Source: Streptomyces sp. NBC_01198 (GTDB lineage: Bacteria; Actinomycetota; Actinomycetes; Streptomycetales; Streptomycetaceae). From it: DNA of 64,000 nt. Each line of letters begins with the position of its first letter. Within the stretch, counting starts at the first letter, position 1. The stretch is taken from assembly GCF_036010485.1 (NCBI RefSeq), contig NZ_CP108568.1, forward strand, positions 7,114,001 to 7,178,000. Reading direction: 5' to 3'. Below, one piece after another: positions 36,496-44,955 of this stretch. Made by a program: the position numbers and the translations under genes. A model generated the notes under the pieces. It was not told the origin of the DNA and ran no database searches. It saw only the letters and a program-made list of their open reading frames with translations.

Positions 36496-36514
36496 TTCTC
36501 AACGACTTCTCAAC
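36496..36514 (-). promoter_or_regulatory. 11-bp-spaced direct repeats, likely SARP binding site
   Basis: On the minus strand GTTGAGAA occurs twice (36514-36507 and 36503-36496) with an 11-bp period. SARP regulators bind direct heptamer repeats spaced one helical turn apart near promoters. The site lies 115 bp upstream of the peptide start and just downstream of the SARP gene's end. Confidence 0.55.
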
Positions 36515-36542
36515 GGCCCGGCGTTCATGGCGGTCCCAGTGC

Positions 36543-39266
36543 TCAGGACGCCCGAAGTGCGGCGATACGGTCGCGGAGCCTGTCGGCCTTGGCATCGCCG
36601 ACGGCCTCGTAGAACGTCGCGGCCCGCGTCCACGCCTCCAGCGCGGCAGTGGTGTCGCCGGCCCGCAGGTGCGTCTGGCCCAGGCGGACCAGCGTCTCCG
36701 CGGCCGGGTGCGGGTCGTCGCAGCCGCGGAAGAGTTCCGCGGCCCGCTCGAAGCCCGCCACCGCCCCCGGGACGTCGCCCTTGACGTCCAGGATGTAGGC
36801 GATGCTGTCCCACGCGTGGCCCTCGCCCTCGGGGCACTTCAGGTCGGCCAGGACCTGCTGTGCCCGGCGGCAGTCCGCCAGGGCCGCGTCGTGCTCGCCG
36901 CCCTGGGCCCGCAGCCACCCCGCGTTGTTCAGGGCCCGCGCCGCCGCGACGCTGTCGCCCGCCTGCTCGAACAGCTCCCGCGCGCGCAGTGTCGGGTCCA
37001 GCGCCCTCTCGGGCCCCTGCCGGCTCAGCGGAGTGGCGAGGCCCAGCAGGACGTACGCCTGCAGGACCGGTTCGTCGAGGTCCTTGTAGAGCGCGATCGC
37101 CTGCTCGAAGTGGTCGACCGCCTCCAGGTCGCGGCCGAGTTTGGCCTGGGCGCGGGCGATGCCGTTGTGGCAGTGGGCCGCGCCCAGGTGGTCGTCGAGC
37201 CGCTCCGCGGCCTGCAGTGCCACCGCGTGCACCCGCAGGGTCTCCTCCCACAGCCCGCGCCGCTGCATGAACTCCGCGAAGGACCACGCCAGCATCCACG
37301 CGTGCCGGTCCAGCCCTTCCACGGTCGCCGCCCCCAGCAGCGCGGGCAGCGCCACCGACTCGTCGGCGTACCACCGCAGGGCCGTCGCCTGATCGGCGAA
37401 CCGCTCCACCACGGCGCCCGGTTCCGGCTGTTCCAGCGCCGGCCTGTCGCGGTGCGGGTAGCACACGGCGTGCGCTGCCCACGCCGAGTGCAGGTAGTGG
37501 TCGAGCAGCCGGCGGTTCGCGGCGTGCCGTATCGCCAGGCTGTCGGCGCTCTGGCCCTTCTCCAGCGCGTAGACCCGCAGCAGCGCGTGCAGGTACAGCC
37601 TGCCCGGCGGGCGGATCTCGACCAGGTTGGCGCCGCGGAGGTTCGAGGTGAGCTCCCGGGTGTGCTCCACCGGATGCCCGGCCAGGCTCGCCGCGGCCGG
37701 CAGCGACAGATGCGGTCCTGGGTGCTGCCCGAGCCGGCGGAACAGCCGGGCAGCGGGGGACGAGAGCTCCCGGTAGGAGCGCCAGAACACCCGGCGCAGG
37801 TCGATGGCGGGGTCGCTGTGGGCGAACGGCTCCAGGTCGGAGTCGGTCTGCTCCAGGTCCGCCGCTACCTCGGCCAGCGGCAGTTCCGGGCGCTGTGACA
37901 GCTGCGCCGCGACGATCGCCAGTGCCAGCGGGAGCCGGCCGCACCGCCCGATGATCCGCTCGGCCGCCTCCGGCTCCGCCGCCAGCCGCTGCTCGCCGAG
38001 CCACGCCGCCAGCAGGTGGTGGGCGTCCTGACTGGGCATGATGTCCAGCCGCAGCAGATGCGCCCCCTCGGTGACCGCCAGGCCGGTCAGCTCGCAACGG
38101 CTGGTGACCAGCGTCAGGCAGCCGGCTCCGGCGGCCACCAGCGGACGGACCTGGGTGGCGCCATGGGCGTTGTCCAGGACGACCAGGACCCGGCGTTCTG
38201 CCAGCATGCTGCGGTAGAGCCCGATCTGCGCCTCGAAGCCGGACGGCACCTGGGCCTCGGGGACCCCGAGCGCGCCGAGGAAGCGGGGCAGCACCACGGC
38301 CGGGTCGTCCGGGTCCACCGTGCTGAGGTCGGCGTACAGCTGTCCCCCGGGGAAGCGGTCGCGCTGCAGGTGCGCCCAGCGCAGCGCGACCGAGGACTTG
38401 CCGACCCCCGGCGGCCCGGAGATCGCGCAGACCGCGGCCGTCGTCGGATGATCCTCGGCCCCGATCGCCGCCAGTTGTGCCAGCTCCACCGTCCGCCCGA
38501 CGAAATGCCGCAGGCCTACGGGGAGTTGCAGGGGCACCAGATGCGCAGTCTCGGTGGTGCTGTCCGACCGCAGCAGCATCCGGTGGACCTGCCGCAGCGA
38601 CGTTCCCGGCTCGACACCCAGCTCGCCGGCCAGCGTCCGCCGCACCCGGGCGAAGTGGGACAGCGCCTCGGCTGTCCGTCCGCCGGCGTGCAACGCCTCG
38701 ATCAGGGCGACCGCCAGCGGCTCGTCGAGCGGGTACTCCTCGGCCAGCGGCGCCAGCGCCGCGGCCGCGGCCGCAGGGTCGCTGCCGGTCACCGTCCGCG
38801 CCCAGCGCAGCTGGGTCTCCTTGCGCTCGTCGCGCATACGCTGGCGCGCCCGCTCCGCCCATTCACCCGGCAGCCCTGTCAGCGGATCGCCGCGCCACAG
38901 GGCGAGGGCCTCGCCCAGTTGCGGCGCCGGATCCGCCTCCGCCGCCTGCTTGACCAGGCAGCGGAAACGCAGCACGTCCACCGCGGACTCGTCGACGTCG
39001 AGCAGATAACCCCCGACCCGGAGGACGACGTCGCCGTCACCGGCCAGCACCTCGTGCCGGACACGGGTGAGGACGGTATGCAGAGTCCGCCGGGCACCGG
39101 CTGGGGCGAGCTCGCCCCAGACGCGGGCGAGCAGCGACTCGACCGGCACGACTCTGCCCGCCTCCCACGCCAGCGCGGCGAGCACGAGCGCGACCTGCGG
39201 AGGCCGGACGGGCCGGGACTGGCCGGAACGGTCCACCTCCACGGGCCCGAGCAACCGGATCAGCAC
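36543..39266 (-). CDS. AfsR/SARP-family regulator (wHTH-BTAD, NB-ARC, TPR)
   Basis: A 907-residue regulator. Residues 1-95 form an OmpR-type winged helix (PPQVALVLAALAWEAG, LHTVLTRVRHEV), residues 100-245 the BTAD domain (ALWRGDPLTGLPGEWAE, LAGELGVEPGTSLRQ). An NB-ARC ATPase follows with Walker A SGPPGVGKSSVALRW and RVLVVLDNAH for Walker B. The last 250 residues are TPR repeats. GTG 39266 follows GGGGGTGGA. It sits between the peptide operon and the MauE gene and is the obvious pathway activator. Confidence 0.93.
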   Translation of the reverse strand: MLIRLLGPVEVDRSGQSRPVRPPQVALVLAALAWEAGRVVPVESLLARVWGELAPAGARRTLHTVLTRVRHEVLAGDGDVVLRVGGYLLDVDESAVDVLRFRCLVKQAAEADPAPQLGEALALWRGDPLTGLPGEWAERARQRMRDERKETQLRWARTVTGSDPAAAAAALAPLAEEYPLDEPLAVALIEALHAGGRTAEALSHFARVRRTLAGELGVEPGTSLRQVHRMLLRSDSTTETAHLVPLQLPVGLRHFVGRTVELAQLAAIGAEDHPTTAAVCAISGPPGVGKSSVALRWAHLQRDRFPGGQLYADLSTVDPDDPAVVLPRFLGALGVPEAQVPSGFEAQIGLYRSMLAERRVLVVLDNAHGATQVRPLVAAGAGCLTLVTSRCELTGLAVTEGAHLLRLDIMPSQDAHHLLAAWLGEQRLAAEPEAAERIIGRCGRLPLALAIVAAQLSQRPELPLAEVAADLEQTDSDLEPFAHSDPAIDLRRVFWRSYRELSSPAARLFRRLGQHPGPHLSLPAAASLAGHPVEHTRELTSNLRGANLVEIRPPGRLYLHALLRVYALEKGQSADSLAIRHAANRRLLDHYLHSAWAAHAVCYPHRDRPALEQPEPGAVVERFADQATALRWYADESVALPALLGAATVEGLDRHAWMLAWSFAEFMQRRGLWEETLRVHAVALQAAERLDDHLGAAHCHNGIARAQAKLGRDLEAVDHFEQAIALYKDLDEPVLQAYVLLGLATPLSRQGPERALDPTLRARELFEQAGDSVAAARALNNAGWLRAQGGEHDAALADCRRAQQVLADLKCPEGEGHAWDSIAYILDVKGDVPGAVAGFERAAELFRGCDDPHPAAETLVRLGQTHLRAGDTTAALEAWTRAATFYEAVGDAKADRLRDRIAALRAS

Positions 39267-39416
39267 GATGGTCCACCCCCCTTGACTGGATCATCGAGAC
39301 TAGCGAGAGCGCGGCCCAAGTGATACGGCAGCCATAATATTGGGTTTTGAACCGAAGTGGGGGCCGCATACCGGTTTCGGGCCTGTGACCTGTGCGGTTC
39401 GCCTTCCGGTGAACCC

Positions 39417-39446
39417 TTGTCAGACCGCCGCGGCGCTGGCTAAGTT
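39417..39446 (+). promoter_or_regulatory. promoter of the MauE-like gene
   Basis: TTGTCA (39417-39422) and TAAGTT (39441-39446) are separated by 18 bp. The GTG start lies only 6 bp after the -10 box, so the transcript is probably leaderless. Confidence 0.55.
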
Positions 39447-39452
39447 CGATCC

Positions 39453-39974
39453 GTGCAGTACGTCGAGATTGCCGGCAGGCTGCTGCTGCTCACGGTCTTC
39501 GGCCTCGCTCTGGCCGGGAAGATCTCAAGCCGCAGCGGGTGGAACGAGTTCGTCGAGTCGATCAGGGCGATGGCGGTGATCGACCGCGCCAGGGCGCCGA
39601 TGGCCGCGGTGGCGACCGTGGCCGCTGAGGCCGGTGTCGTCGTGCTCGCCGTGATCCCCGTCCGCCGCGCCGGGTCGGCGGCCTTCGTCCTCGCGGCCGG
39701 GCTGCTCGGCTGCCTCACCGTGGCCGTCGCCAAGGTCGTCCGCAGGGGCGCCGCCGTCCCGTGCCGCTGCTTCGGCGCCTCGCAGACCCCGCTGGGCCTC
39801 CCGCATGTGGTCCGCAACCTCATCCTGGTGGCCACCGCCCTGCTAGGGCTTGCCGGATCCCTGGTGAACGGGCACTTCGACCTGGCCTTCTGCGCTGTGG
39901 TCGCCGTCTTCGGCGCCGGCCTCGGGCTGGTGATGGCCCGTTGGGACGACCTCGTCTTCCTGCTGCGGGTCTGA
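39453..39974 (+). CDS. MauE/DoxX-family redox-associated membrane protein
   Basis: A 173-residue protein with four hydrophobic segments. The MauE hallmark PCRCFGAS is present, with the cysteine pair at residues 104 and 106. MauE-type proteins pass electrons across the membrane to MauD/TlpA-like proteins and are needed for disulfide formation in methylamine dehydrogenase. Here the partner would be the TlpA-like protein of the peptide operon. Divergent from the SARP gene. Confidence 0.9.
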   Translation: MQYVEIAGRLLLLTVFGLALAGKISSRSGWNEFVESIRAMAVIDRARAPMAAVATVAAEAGVVVLAVIPVRRAGSAAFVLAAGLLGCLTVAVAKVVRRGAAVPCRCFGASQTPLGLPHVVRNLILVATALLGLAGSLVNGHFDLAFCAVVAVFGAGLGLVMARWDDLVFLLRV

Positions 39975-40640
39975 CGCCGTCCTCGCCGTCGGCATACGGG
40001 CCACCGGGCCGCGATGGTGACCGGCCGTCGGGTCGTACTCCGCGGCTCCCGGCGGCGGAGTGCCCGACTCCCAGGCCAGGCCGTAGCGCTGGAAGAGCTC
40101 GGCACGCAACCGGTGCACCGGCATCGACGCCCCCGGCAGCAGCATGGCCACCGACGCGCCCATCAGCAGCGCCCGCAGCAGCCGGTACTCCTCCTCGGGG
40201 TCGGCCGCGCCCCAGCGGACCATCGTCTCGCGCAGCAGGCAGGCGAGCCGCTGCTGCTCGGGGCACTGGAGGAAACCCTCCTCCTGCAGAATCGAGGCCA
40301 TGTGCGTACGCATCAGCGTGGTGTGCCCGGTACTGACGCCGAGCATCGCGTCGATGGCCCTGGCCAGCAGCTCCTGACCGTCGTCGGTACGCGGTTCGCG
40401 CTCCAGCCCGGCGGCCAGCTCACCGGCCATCAGCCGGTGCACGGCGGACTGCAGCAGCGCCCGCTTGCCGGAGAAGTAGTACGACACCAGGCCCCTGGCC
40501 GACCCGGCGCGCCGGGTGATGTCGGCCAGCGTGGTGGCCTCGTAACCGCGCTCCTCGATCAGTTCGACGGTGGCTTGCAGCAGCCGTTCCCGGGAACGCC
40601 TGCGCATCGCTTCATTGACCGAAGCGCTCCGAGGGGACAT
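39843..40640 (-). CDS. TetR-family transcriptional regulator with extended C-terminus
   Basis: A 265-residue protein. The helix-turn-helix is in residues 15-62 (YEATTLADITRRAGSARGLVSYYF). The ligand domain runs to about residue 215. The last 50 residues (DPQQEDEVVPTGHHQPEAG) are low-complexity and are read antisense to the 3' end of the MauE gene, a 132-bp overlap. I suspect loss of an earlier stop codon. The target is unknown; no divergent gene is adjacent. Confidence 0.88.
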   Translation of the reverse strand: MSPRSASVNEAMRRRSRERLLQATVELIEERGYEATTLADITRRAGSARGLVSYYFSGKRALLQSAVHRLMAGELAAGLEREPRTDDGQELLARAIDAMLGVSTGHTTLMRTHMASILQEEGFLQCPEQQRLACLLRETMVRWGAADPEEEYRLLRALLMGASVAMLLPGASMPVHRLRAELFQRYGLAWESGTPPPGAAEYDPTAGHHRGPVARMPTARTASDPQQEDEVVPTGHHQPEAGAEDGDHSAEGQVEVPVHQGSGKP

Positions 40641-40723
40641 GCTTTACTCCTGCGTTGACTGGCTCCGGGCCAATATACTCAGCGCATCCCGCCGGGCCAG
40701 CTGCCCGTAGGGACTACGGGGGC

Positions 40724-40768
40724 GGGCGCCGGTCCCGGCGACGCGGGGGATCGCCGGGACCGGCGCCC
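40724..40768. terminator. 18-bp perfect hairpin after the HAD gene
   Basis: GGGCGCCGGTCCCGGCGA (40724-40741) and its exact complement at 40751-40768 flank a 9-nt loop. On the minus strand it lies between the end of the HAD gene and the TetR gene's start, a natural terminator position. No U tract follows. Confidence 0.75.
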
Positions 40769-40809
40769 ACCGTTTCCTGCGGTGGCGGCTCGCATTCCTG
40801 CGGCACCGG

Positions 40810-41505
40810 TCAGCCCAGCAGGCCGAGCACCCCGCGCAGCCCGTCCGGACGGCGGTCGGCCGGCAGGTGGTCCACGAAGTGCACCCGGCAGCCCAGCGCC
40901 GCGGCGCCCCCGTCGGCCCTCCGGTCGTCACCCACCATCACGGTCTCCTGCGGCAGCACCCCCAACTCCTCGCAGGCCGCCAGGAAGATCGCCGGATCGG
41001 GTTTCTGCCGCCCGTGCTCGAAGCTCAGCACGAAGGCGTCGACCAGGTCCTCAAGCCCGTGCGCGGCGAAGACCGGCCGCAGATCCCAGCCGATGTTGCT
41101 GACCACCGCCACCCGCACACCCCGCGCCCGCAGCGCGCCGAGCACCTCGGCGGTGTCCGGGTACGGCCGCCAGGCCGCCGGGGCCATGTGCCGCTCGTAG
41201 AGCAGGTCATGGACGTCCCACGGCAGCCCGGTGGCCCGGGACTGCGCCGTGTACGCCCGCCGGTGCAGCTCCGCGCTGAGGTCGCGCCGCGCCCAGTCCG
41301 GCGCCGCGGGCTCCGGCCGCCCACCCGTGGGCGGCGTGCCGCCGGGCTGGGCGCCCGACTCCTCAAGACGCGCCGCCCAGTGCGCGACCTCGTCGTCGGT
41401 CGCCTCGATGCCCGCCTCGTCCAGCGCGCCGCGCAACCAGTCCGCGCAGGGCCCGATGCGGAAGACGGTGCCGGAGAAGTCGAACATGCAGCCTGTGGTC
41501 CTCAT
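40810..41505 (-). CDS. HAD-superfamily hydrolase
   Basis: A 231-residue Rossmann-fold hydrolase. Motif I is MFDFSGTVF, with the nucleophile Asp followed by Phe-Ser instead of x-Asp. Motif II is VAVVSNIGWDL, motif III the Lys in GRQKPDPAIF, and motif IV VMVGDDRRADGGAA. The second Asp of motif I is needed for phosphatase activity, so its loss points to a phosphonatase or dehalogenase-like or inactive role. Stand-alone gene. Confidence 0.88.
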   Translation of the reverse strand: MRTTGCMFDFSGTVFRIGPCADWLRGALDEAGIEATDDEVAHWAARLEESGAQPGGTPPTGGRPEPAAPDWARRDLSAELHRRAYTAQSRATGLPWDVHDLLYERHMAPAAWRPYPDTAEVLGALRARGVRVAVVSNIGWDLRPVFAAHGLEDLVDAFVLSFEHGRQKPDPAIFLAACEELGVLPQETVMVGDDRRADGGAAALGCRVHFVDHLPADRRPDGLRGVLGLLG

Positions 41506-41599
41506 CGCCTCGCCTGCTCGCGTCGGGGATCCGGCCCGCCGGTGACGGCGTGCGGGCCGGGTGGGGCGTCCTGCACCTGACCGGCACCGGCCGGCCGGC

Positions 41600-42541
41600 T
41601 CACCAGCTCAGAGCGCCCAGGCCCGGGCCGAAGGCGATCAGCAACGGCACCGCGGGCACCAGCAGCGCGCACGCGCTCACCCGTACCCGGCGGCCGAGCG
41701 GCAGCCGCGGAGCCGGGTCGAGCAACCGGTGCACCCGGCCGGGGAGCGCGGCCAGCGGCGCGGGCGCCGGGCCGAAGACGCCGCGTTCCTCGTTCAGTTC
41801 CACCAGTGCCAGCGCCGTCGTGAGCCGGCCGAAGCGGCGCGAGGCGGTGTCGTCGGCGGCCAGTTCGACCAGGTGGTGCACCTGGTCGCGGAAGGCGGCG
41901 AAGACCGGCACCTGCGGGAAGCCGCCCGCGAGGGCCCCGGAGCAGTGCAGCAGCACGTCGTGCCTGGCCCGCATGTGCCCCTGCTCGTGCGCGAGCACCG
42001 CGTCGAGCTGGCGGCCCTTGAGGCGGTCGAGCGCCGCGGTGGTGATCACCAACTGGGGCTCCGCCCCCGACAGCCACCACGCGTCGGACCTCGGGTCCTC
42101 CAGTACGACCAGGCGCTCGCCCGCGGGCAGTTCCTCGCCGGGCAGCCGCGGCGCGCGCAGCCGCAGTTCGGCGCGGCGCCGCCGGCGCCTGCCGCGTGCG
42201 GCGCGCACCTCGCGGGTGAGCATCGCCGCCGTCCACAGCCCGCCCAGCGCGAGCATCACCGCCAGCGCGCCCGCGCCCCGGCCGTATCCGGGCAGGCCGT
42301 AGGCGTCCACGACGCCGTGCGGCGCGAAGGCGAACACATGGCCGCGCACGGCGGCCCAGGCGGCCGAGGCGGTGAGGGCCATCGCCGACAGGCAGCACAG
42401 CAGCACGGCGGCGACCACGCATTGCCACACCCACAGGGCCAGCACCGGTTCGCGGTCCGGCCAGCTCGCACGGGACAGCATGCGCGGCGCCATCGCCGCC
42501 GTCAGTGCGCCCAGGATCAGCAGCACGAACGGGACCGTCAT
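41600..42541 (-). CDS. M56-family membrane metalloprotease (BlaR1-type)
   Basis: A 313-residue protein with four membrane helices. The zinc motif HEQGH lies in LDAVLAHEQGHMRARHD, and the downstream Glu is in HHLVELAADDTASRRFG. This is the BlaR1/MecR1-like M56 peptidase layout common in Streptomyces. These peptidases are often paired with a BlaI repressor; none is adjacent here. ATG 42541 is chosen; GTG 42550 is also possible. Confidence 0.88.
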   Translation of the reverse strand: MTVPFVLLILGALTAAMAPRMLSRASWPDREPVLALWVWQCVVAAVLLCCLSAMALTASAAWAAVRGHVFAFAPHGVVDAYGLPGYGRGAGALAVMLALGGLWTAAMLTREVRAARGRRRRRRAELRLRAPRLPGEELPAGERLVVLEDPRSDAWWLSGAEPQLVITTAALDRLKGRQLDAVLAHEQGHMRARHDVLLHCSGALAGGFPQVPVFAAFRDQVHHLVELAADDTASRRFGRLTTALALVELNEERGVFGPAPAPLAALPGRVHRLLDPAPRLPLGRRVRVSACALLVPAVPLLIAFGPGLGALSW

Positions 42542-42722
42542 GACGATCACCCTAGGAGCGCGTGAGGAACGGCGGGGGCGGCCGCCATCCGATGTGACGC
42601 ATCACTCACCGAGCACCCCGCGTACGGGGCTTCCCACCGGCTGCGGGGGCGCGGCCGCCACGGTCGTCGCGGGGGTGGCCACCGCCGCGGTGCATGCGGC
42701 GGGTGCCGTGCGGGCACCGCGG

Positions 42723-43280
42723 TCACAGTGTCAGCAGCATCGCGAACATCGCCAGCGCCATCGCCACCCGGCACGCCGCCGCCACCTCGGGGGCGTGCCG
42801 CAGCCGTATCGCACCGCCGGGCGCCATGGGGACGGCCGGATGGGGCGCGTGCGCGGCTCCCGGCGTCGCCAGCCGGGTGCCCGCCCCCAGCACGTAGCCG
42901 GCGAAGTACAGCAGCAGCAGTCCGGTCAGCAACGGGGCGCCCGCGCTCGTGTGCCCGGCGTGGCCGGCGTGCGCGGAACCGGCGCCCGCCATCGCCGCCG
43001 ACATGTAGACCATCGCCCCGGCGCACACCGAGTGATGCATCCGGTGCAACGCCTGGCGCGGCGACGGGCGCAGGGCGTGGACGGCGACAGCGGCGAAGAC
43101 GACCGCGAGCGTCGCGGTACCCCAGCGCGGCGGATCGAAGACCGACAGCGGCACGGCCATCAGCGCCATGCCCACCCCGAGCAGTGCCTCGCTGCGCGCC
43201 TCCCGGCGCAGCACGCACGAGACCGCCGCGGTGGCGCTGAGCGCCACGAGCAGCCAGGCCACCAGCGGCGGTCCGTGCAT
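42723..43280 (-). CDS. DUF5134 membrane protein
   Basis: A 185-residue integral membrane protein. It begins MHGPPLVAWLLVALSATAAV and has five to six hydrophobic segments separated by short loops. His residues are frequent (HALRPS, HRMHHSVCAGAMVYMSAAM, HAGHAGH), suggesting a metal-binding role. ATG 43280 follows GGGGGGAGGGG. DUF5134 proteins are found next to copper or redox genes in actinobacteria; no such neighbour is seen here. Confidence 0.8.
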   Translation of the reverse strand: MHGPPLVAWLLVALSATAAVSCVLRREARSEALLGVGMALMAVPLSVFDPPRWGTATLAVVFAAVAVHALRPSPRQALHRMHHSVCAGAMVYMSAAMAGAGSAHAGHAGHTSAGAPLLTGLLLLYFAGYVLGAGTRLATPGAAHAPHPAVPMAPGGAIRLRHAPEVAAACRVAMALAMFAMLLTL

Positions 43281-43443
43281 CGCCCCTCCCCCCTCGGGCT
43301 GGCGGGCCGCCCGGTGCGACGGCGGCCCGAGGACAACCTGCCCGGTCGCGGCGGCGCACACCCGAGCGCACTGGTGTGGAGGGGGGAGCGCGTCCGCCTG
43401 CCGCGCGCCGGGCGGCGGAGCCGGCTCGGTTAGCCTGTCGGCC

Positions 43444-43980
43444 ATGGACACCGCCACCGGCCCCGGCTTCCGCCCCGCCACCGCAGAAGACGTCCCCGCG
43501 CTCGTCGCGCTGATCGAGTCCGCCTACCGCGGCGACGCCAGCCGCGCGGGGTGGACGACGGAGGCGGACATCCTGGAGGGGCGGCGCACCGACCCCGAGG
43601 GCGTGCTCGCGGTGATAGAGAAGGCCGACAGCCGGCTGGTCGCGGTGGAGAGCGACGGCGAACTGGTGGCCTGCTGCCAGCTGGAGCACCGCGGCGACCA
43701 CGCGTACTTCGGGATGTTCGCGGTGCGCCCCACGCTGCAGGGCGCCGGGCTGGGCAAGACCATCATCGCGGAGGCGGAGCGCTTCGCCCGCGACGAGTGG
43801 GGTGTCCGCGAGATGCACATGACGGTGATCTCGGTCCGGGAGGACCTGATCGCCTGGTACGAGCGGCGCGGCTACACCCGGACCGGGCAGACCAGCGCCT
43901 TTCCCTACGGCAACGAGCGCTTCGGGCAGCCGACCCGTGACGACCTGGAGTTCGAGCTGCTGACCAAGAAGCTCGGCTGA
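43444..43980 (+). CDS. GNAT-family N-acetyltransferase
   Basis: A 178-residue GNAT. The acetyl-CoA loop is FAVRPTLQGAGLGKTIIAEAE (motif A), and WYERRGYTRTG is motif B. A substrate cannot be predicted. It starts MDTATGPGFRPATAEDVPAL. Divergent from the DUF5134 gene with 163 bp between starts. Confidence 0.9.
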   Translation: MDTATGPGFRPATAEDVPALVALIESAYRGDASRAGWTTEADILEGRRTDPEGVLAVIEKADSRLVAVESDGELVACCQLEHRGDHAYFGMFAVRPTLQGAGLGKTIIAEAERFARDEWGVREMHMTVISVREDLIAWYERRGYTRTGQTSAFPYGNERFGQPTRDDLEFELLTKKLG

Positions 43981-44062
43981 CGCTCAGCAGTAAAGCCTCA
44001 CAGCCTCACAGCAGCCCAGCAGTCCCGGCCGATCAGCAGCCCCAGCAGCCCCAGCTGTCCCG

Positions 44063-44731
44063 TCACACCGCGGGCTCGGCCGGCAGGTCGGTCGCGGCGC
44101 CGTCCAGCCGCAGTGCCCGGGCCAGCGCCCAGTCCTGCGCCGTGTTCACCGTCCAGGCCATCACCGCGATCCCGGCGGCCTGGCAGCGGCGGACGACGTC
44201 CAGACTGAGCCGGGTCAGGTCCAGGCTGACCAGCCGCGCGCCGACCGCCTGGGCGCGGGGCACGATCTCCGGGCCGAGGGCGCTCGCCACCAGCACCGTA
44301 CGGACGTCCGGCAGCAGTGCGTGGATCTCGGCGAGCGCCTCGTCGTGGAAGGACAGCACGCTGACCCGCTCGGTCTCGCCGCGTTCGCGCAGCGTGTCGG
44401 CCAGTGCGCGGGCCGCCGCGGCGTCCTTGATCTCGGCCTGGATCGGGCGGCCCACCGCGTCCAGGACCTCGTCGAAGACCGGCACCCGCTCGCCCAGGCC
44501 GGCGTCCAGGGCGCGGATCTCGGCCAGCGTGAGGTCGCGGATCAGCCCGCTGCCGTCCGTGGTGCGGTCCACCGCGGCGTCGTGCATCACCACCAGCGCG
44601 CCGTCCTTGCTCAGATGCAGGTCCAGTTCCACCTGGTCGAGTCCGGCCTGCTCGGCGCGGCGGAAGGAGCGCAGGGTGTTCTCCGGCTCGACGCCCATGA
44701 CGCCACGGTGACCGACGGTGAGGAAGCTCAT
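44063..44731 (-). CDS. glycerophosphodiester phosphodiesterase
   Basis: A 222-residue GDPD-fold enzyme that cleaves glycerophosphodiesters to glycerol 3-phosphate and an alcohol. The catalytic residues are in VGHRGVMGVEPENTLRSF (His, Arg, Glu, Asn), VELDLHLSKDGALVVMHD (Glu, Asp, His), and IQAEIKD. No signal peptide is seen, so it acts in the cytosol. Short cagcagccc repeats follow the stop at 44000-44050. Confidence 0.92.
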   Translation of the reverse strand: MSFLTVGHRGVMGVEPENTLRSFRRAEQAGLDQVELDLHLSKDGALVVMHDAAVDRTTDGSGLIRDLTLAEIRALDAGLGERVPVFDEVLDAVGRPIQAEIKDAAAARALADTLRERGETERVSVLSFHDEALAEIHALLPDVRTVLVASALGPEIVPRAQAVGARLVSLDLTRLSLDVVRRCQAAGIAVMAWTVNTAQDWALARALRLDGAATDLPAEPAV

Positions 44732-44955
44732 GGCGGCAGCCTAGGCGGGCCGGGCGACGAGGCGTCGAACCTTCCGTGACGAGTCGGTGCTGCGGGCGAG
44801 CGAACGGATTCCCCCGTCCCATTTCAGGACAACGGCCGTAAGAACAGCCGCAGAAGAGCGATTCAACGGGATGATCCGCTTCGGCTGCCCTTGAAGCGGG
44901 AACAACCTCATGGATACGGTGGAGCCACGGCAAATTTTTCTGTGGAGGCGCGGTC

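Noticed and set aside
44000-44050. Short cagcagccc-like repeats after the GDPD/GNAT genes considered as a CRISPR or VNTR
   Set aside because: Units are irregular, only a few copies and without spacers of constant length; most likely simple sequence in an intergenic gap.
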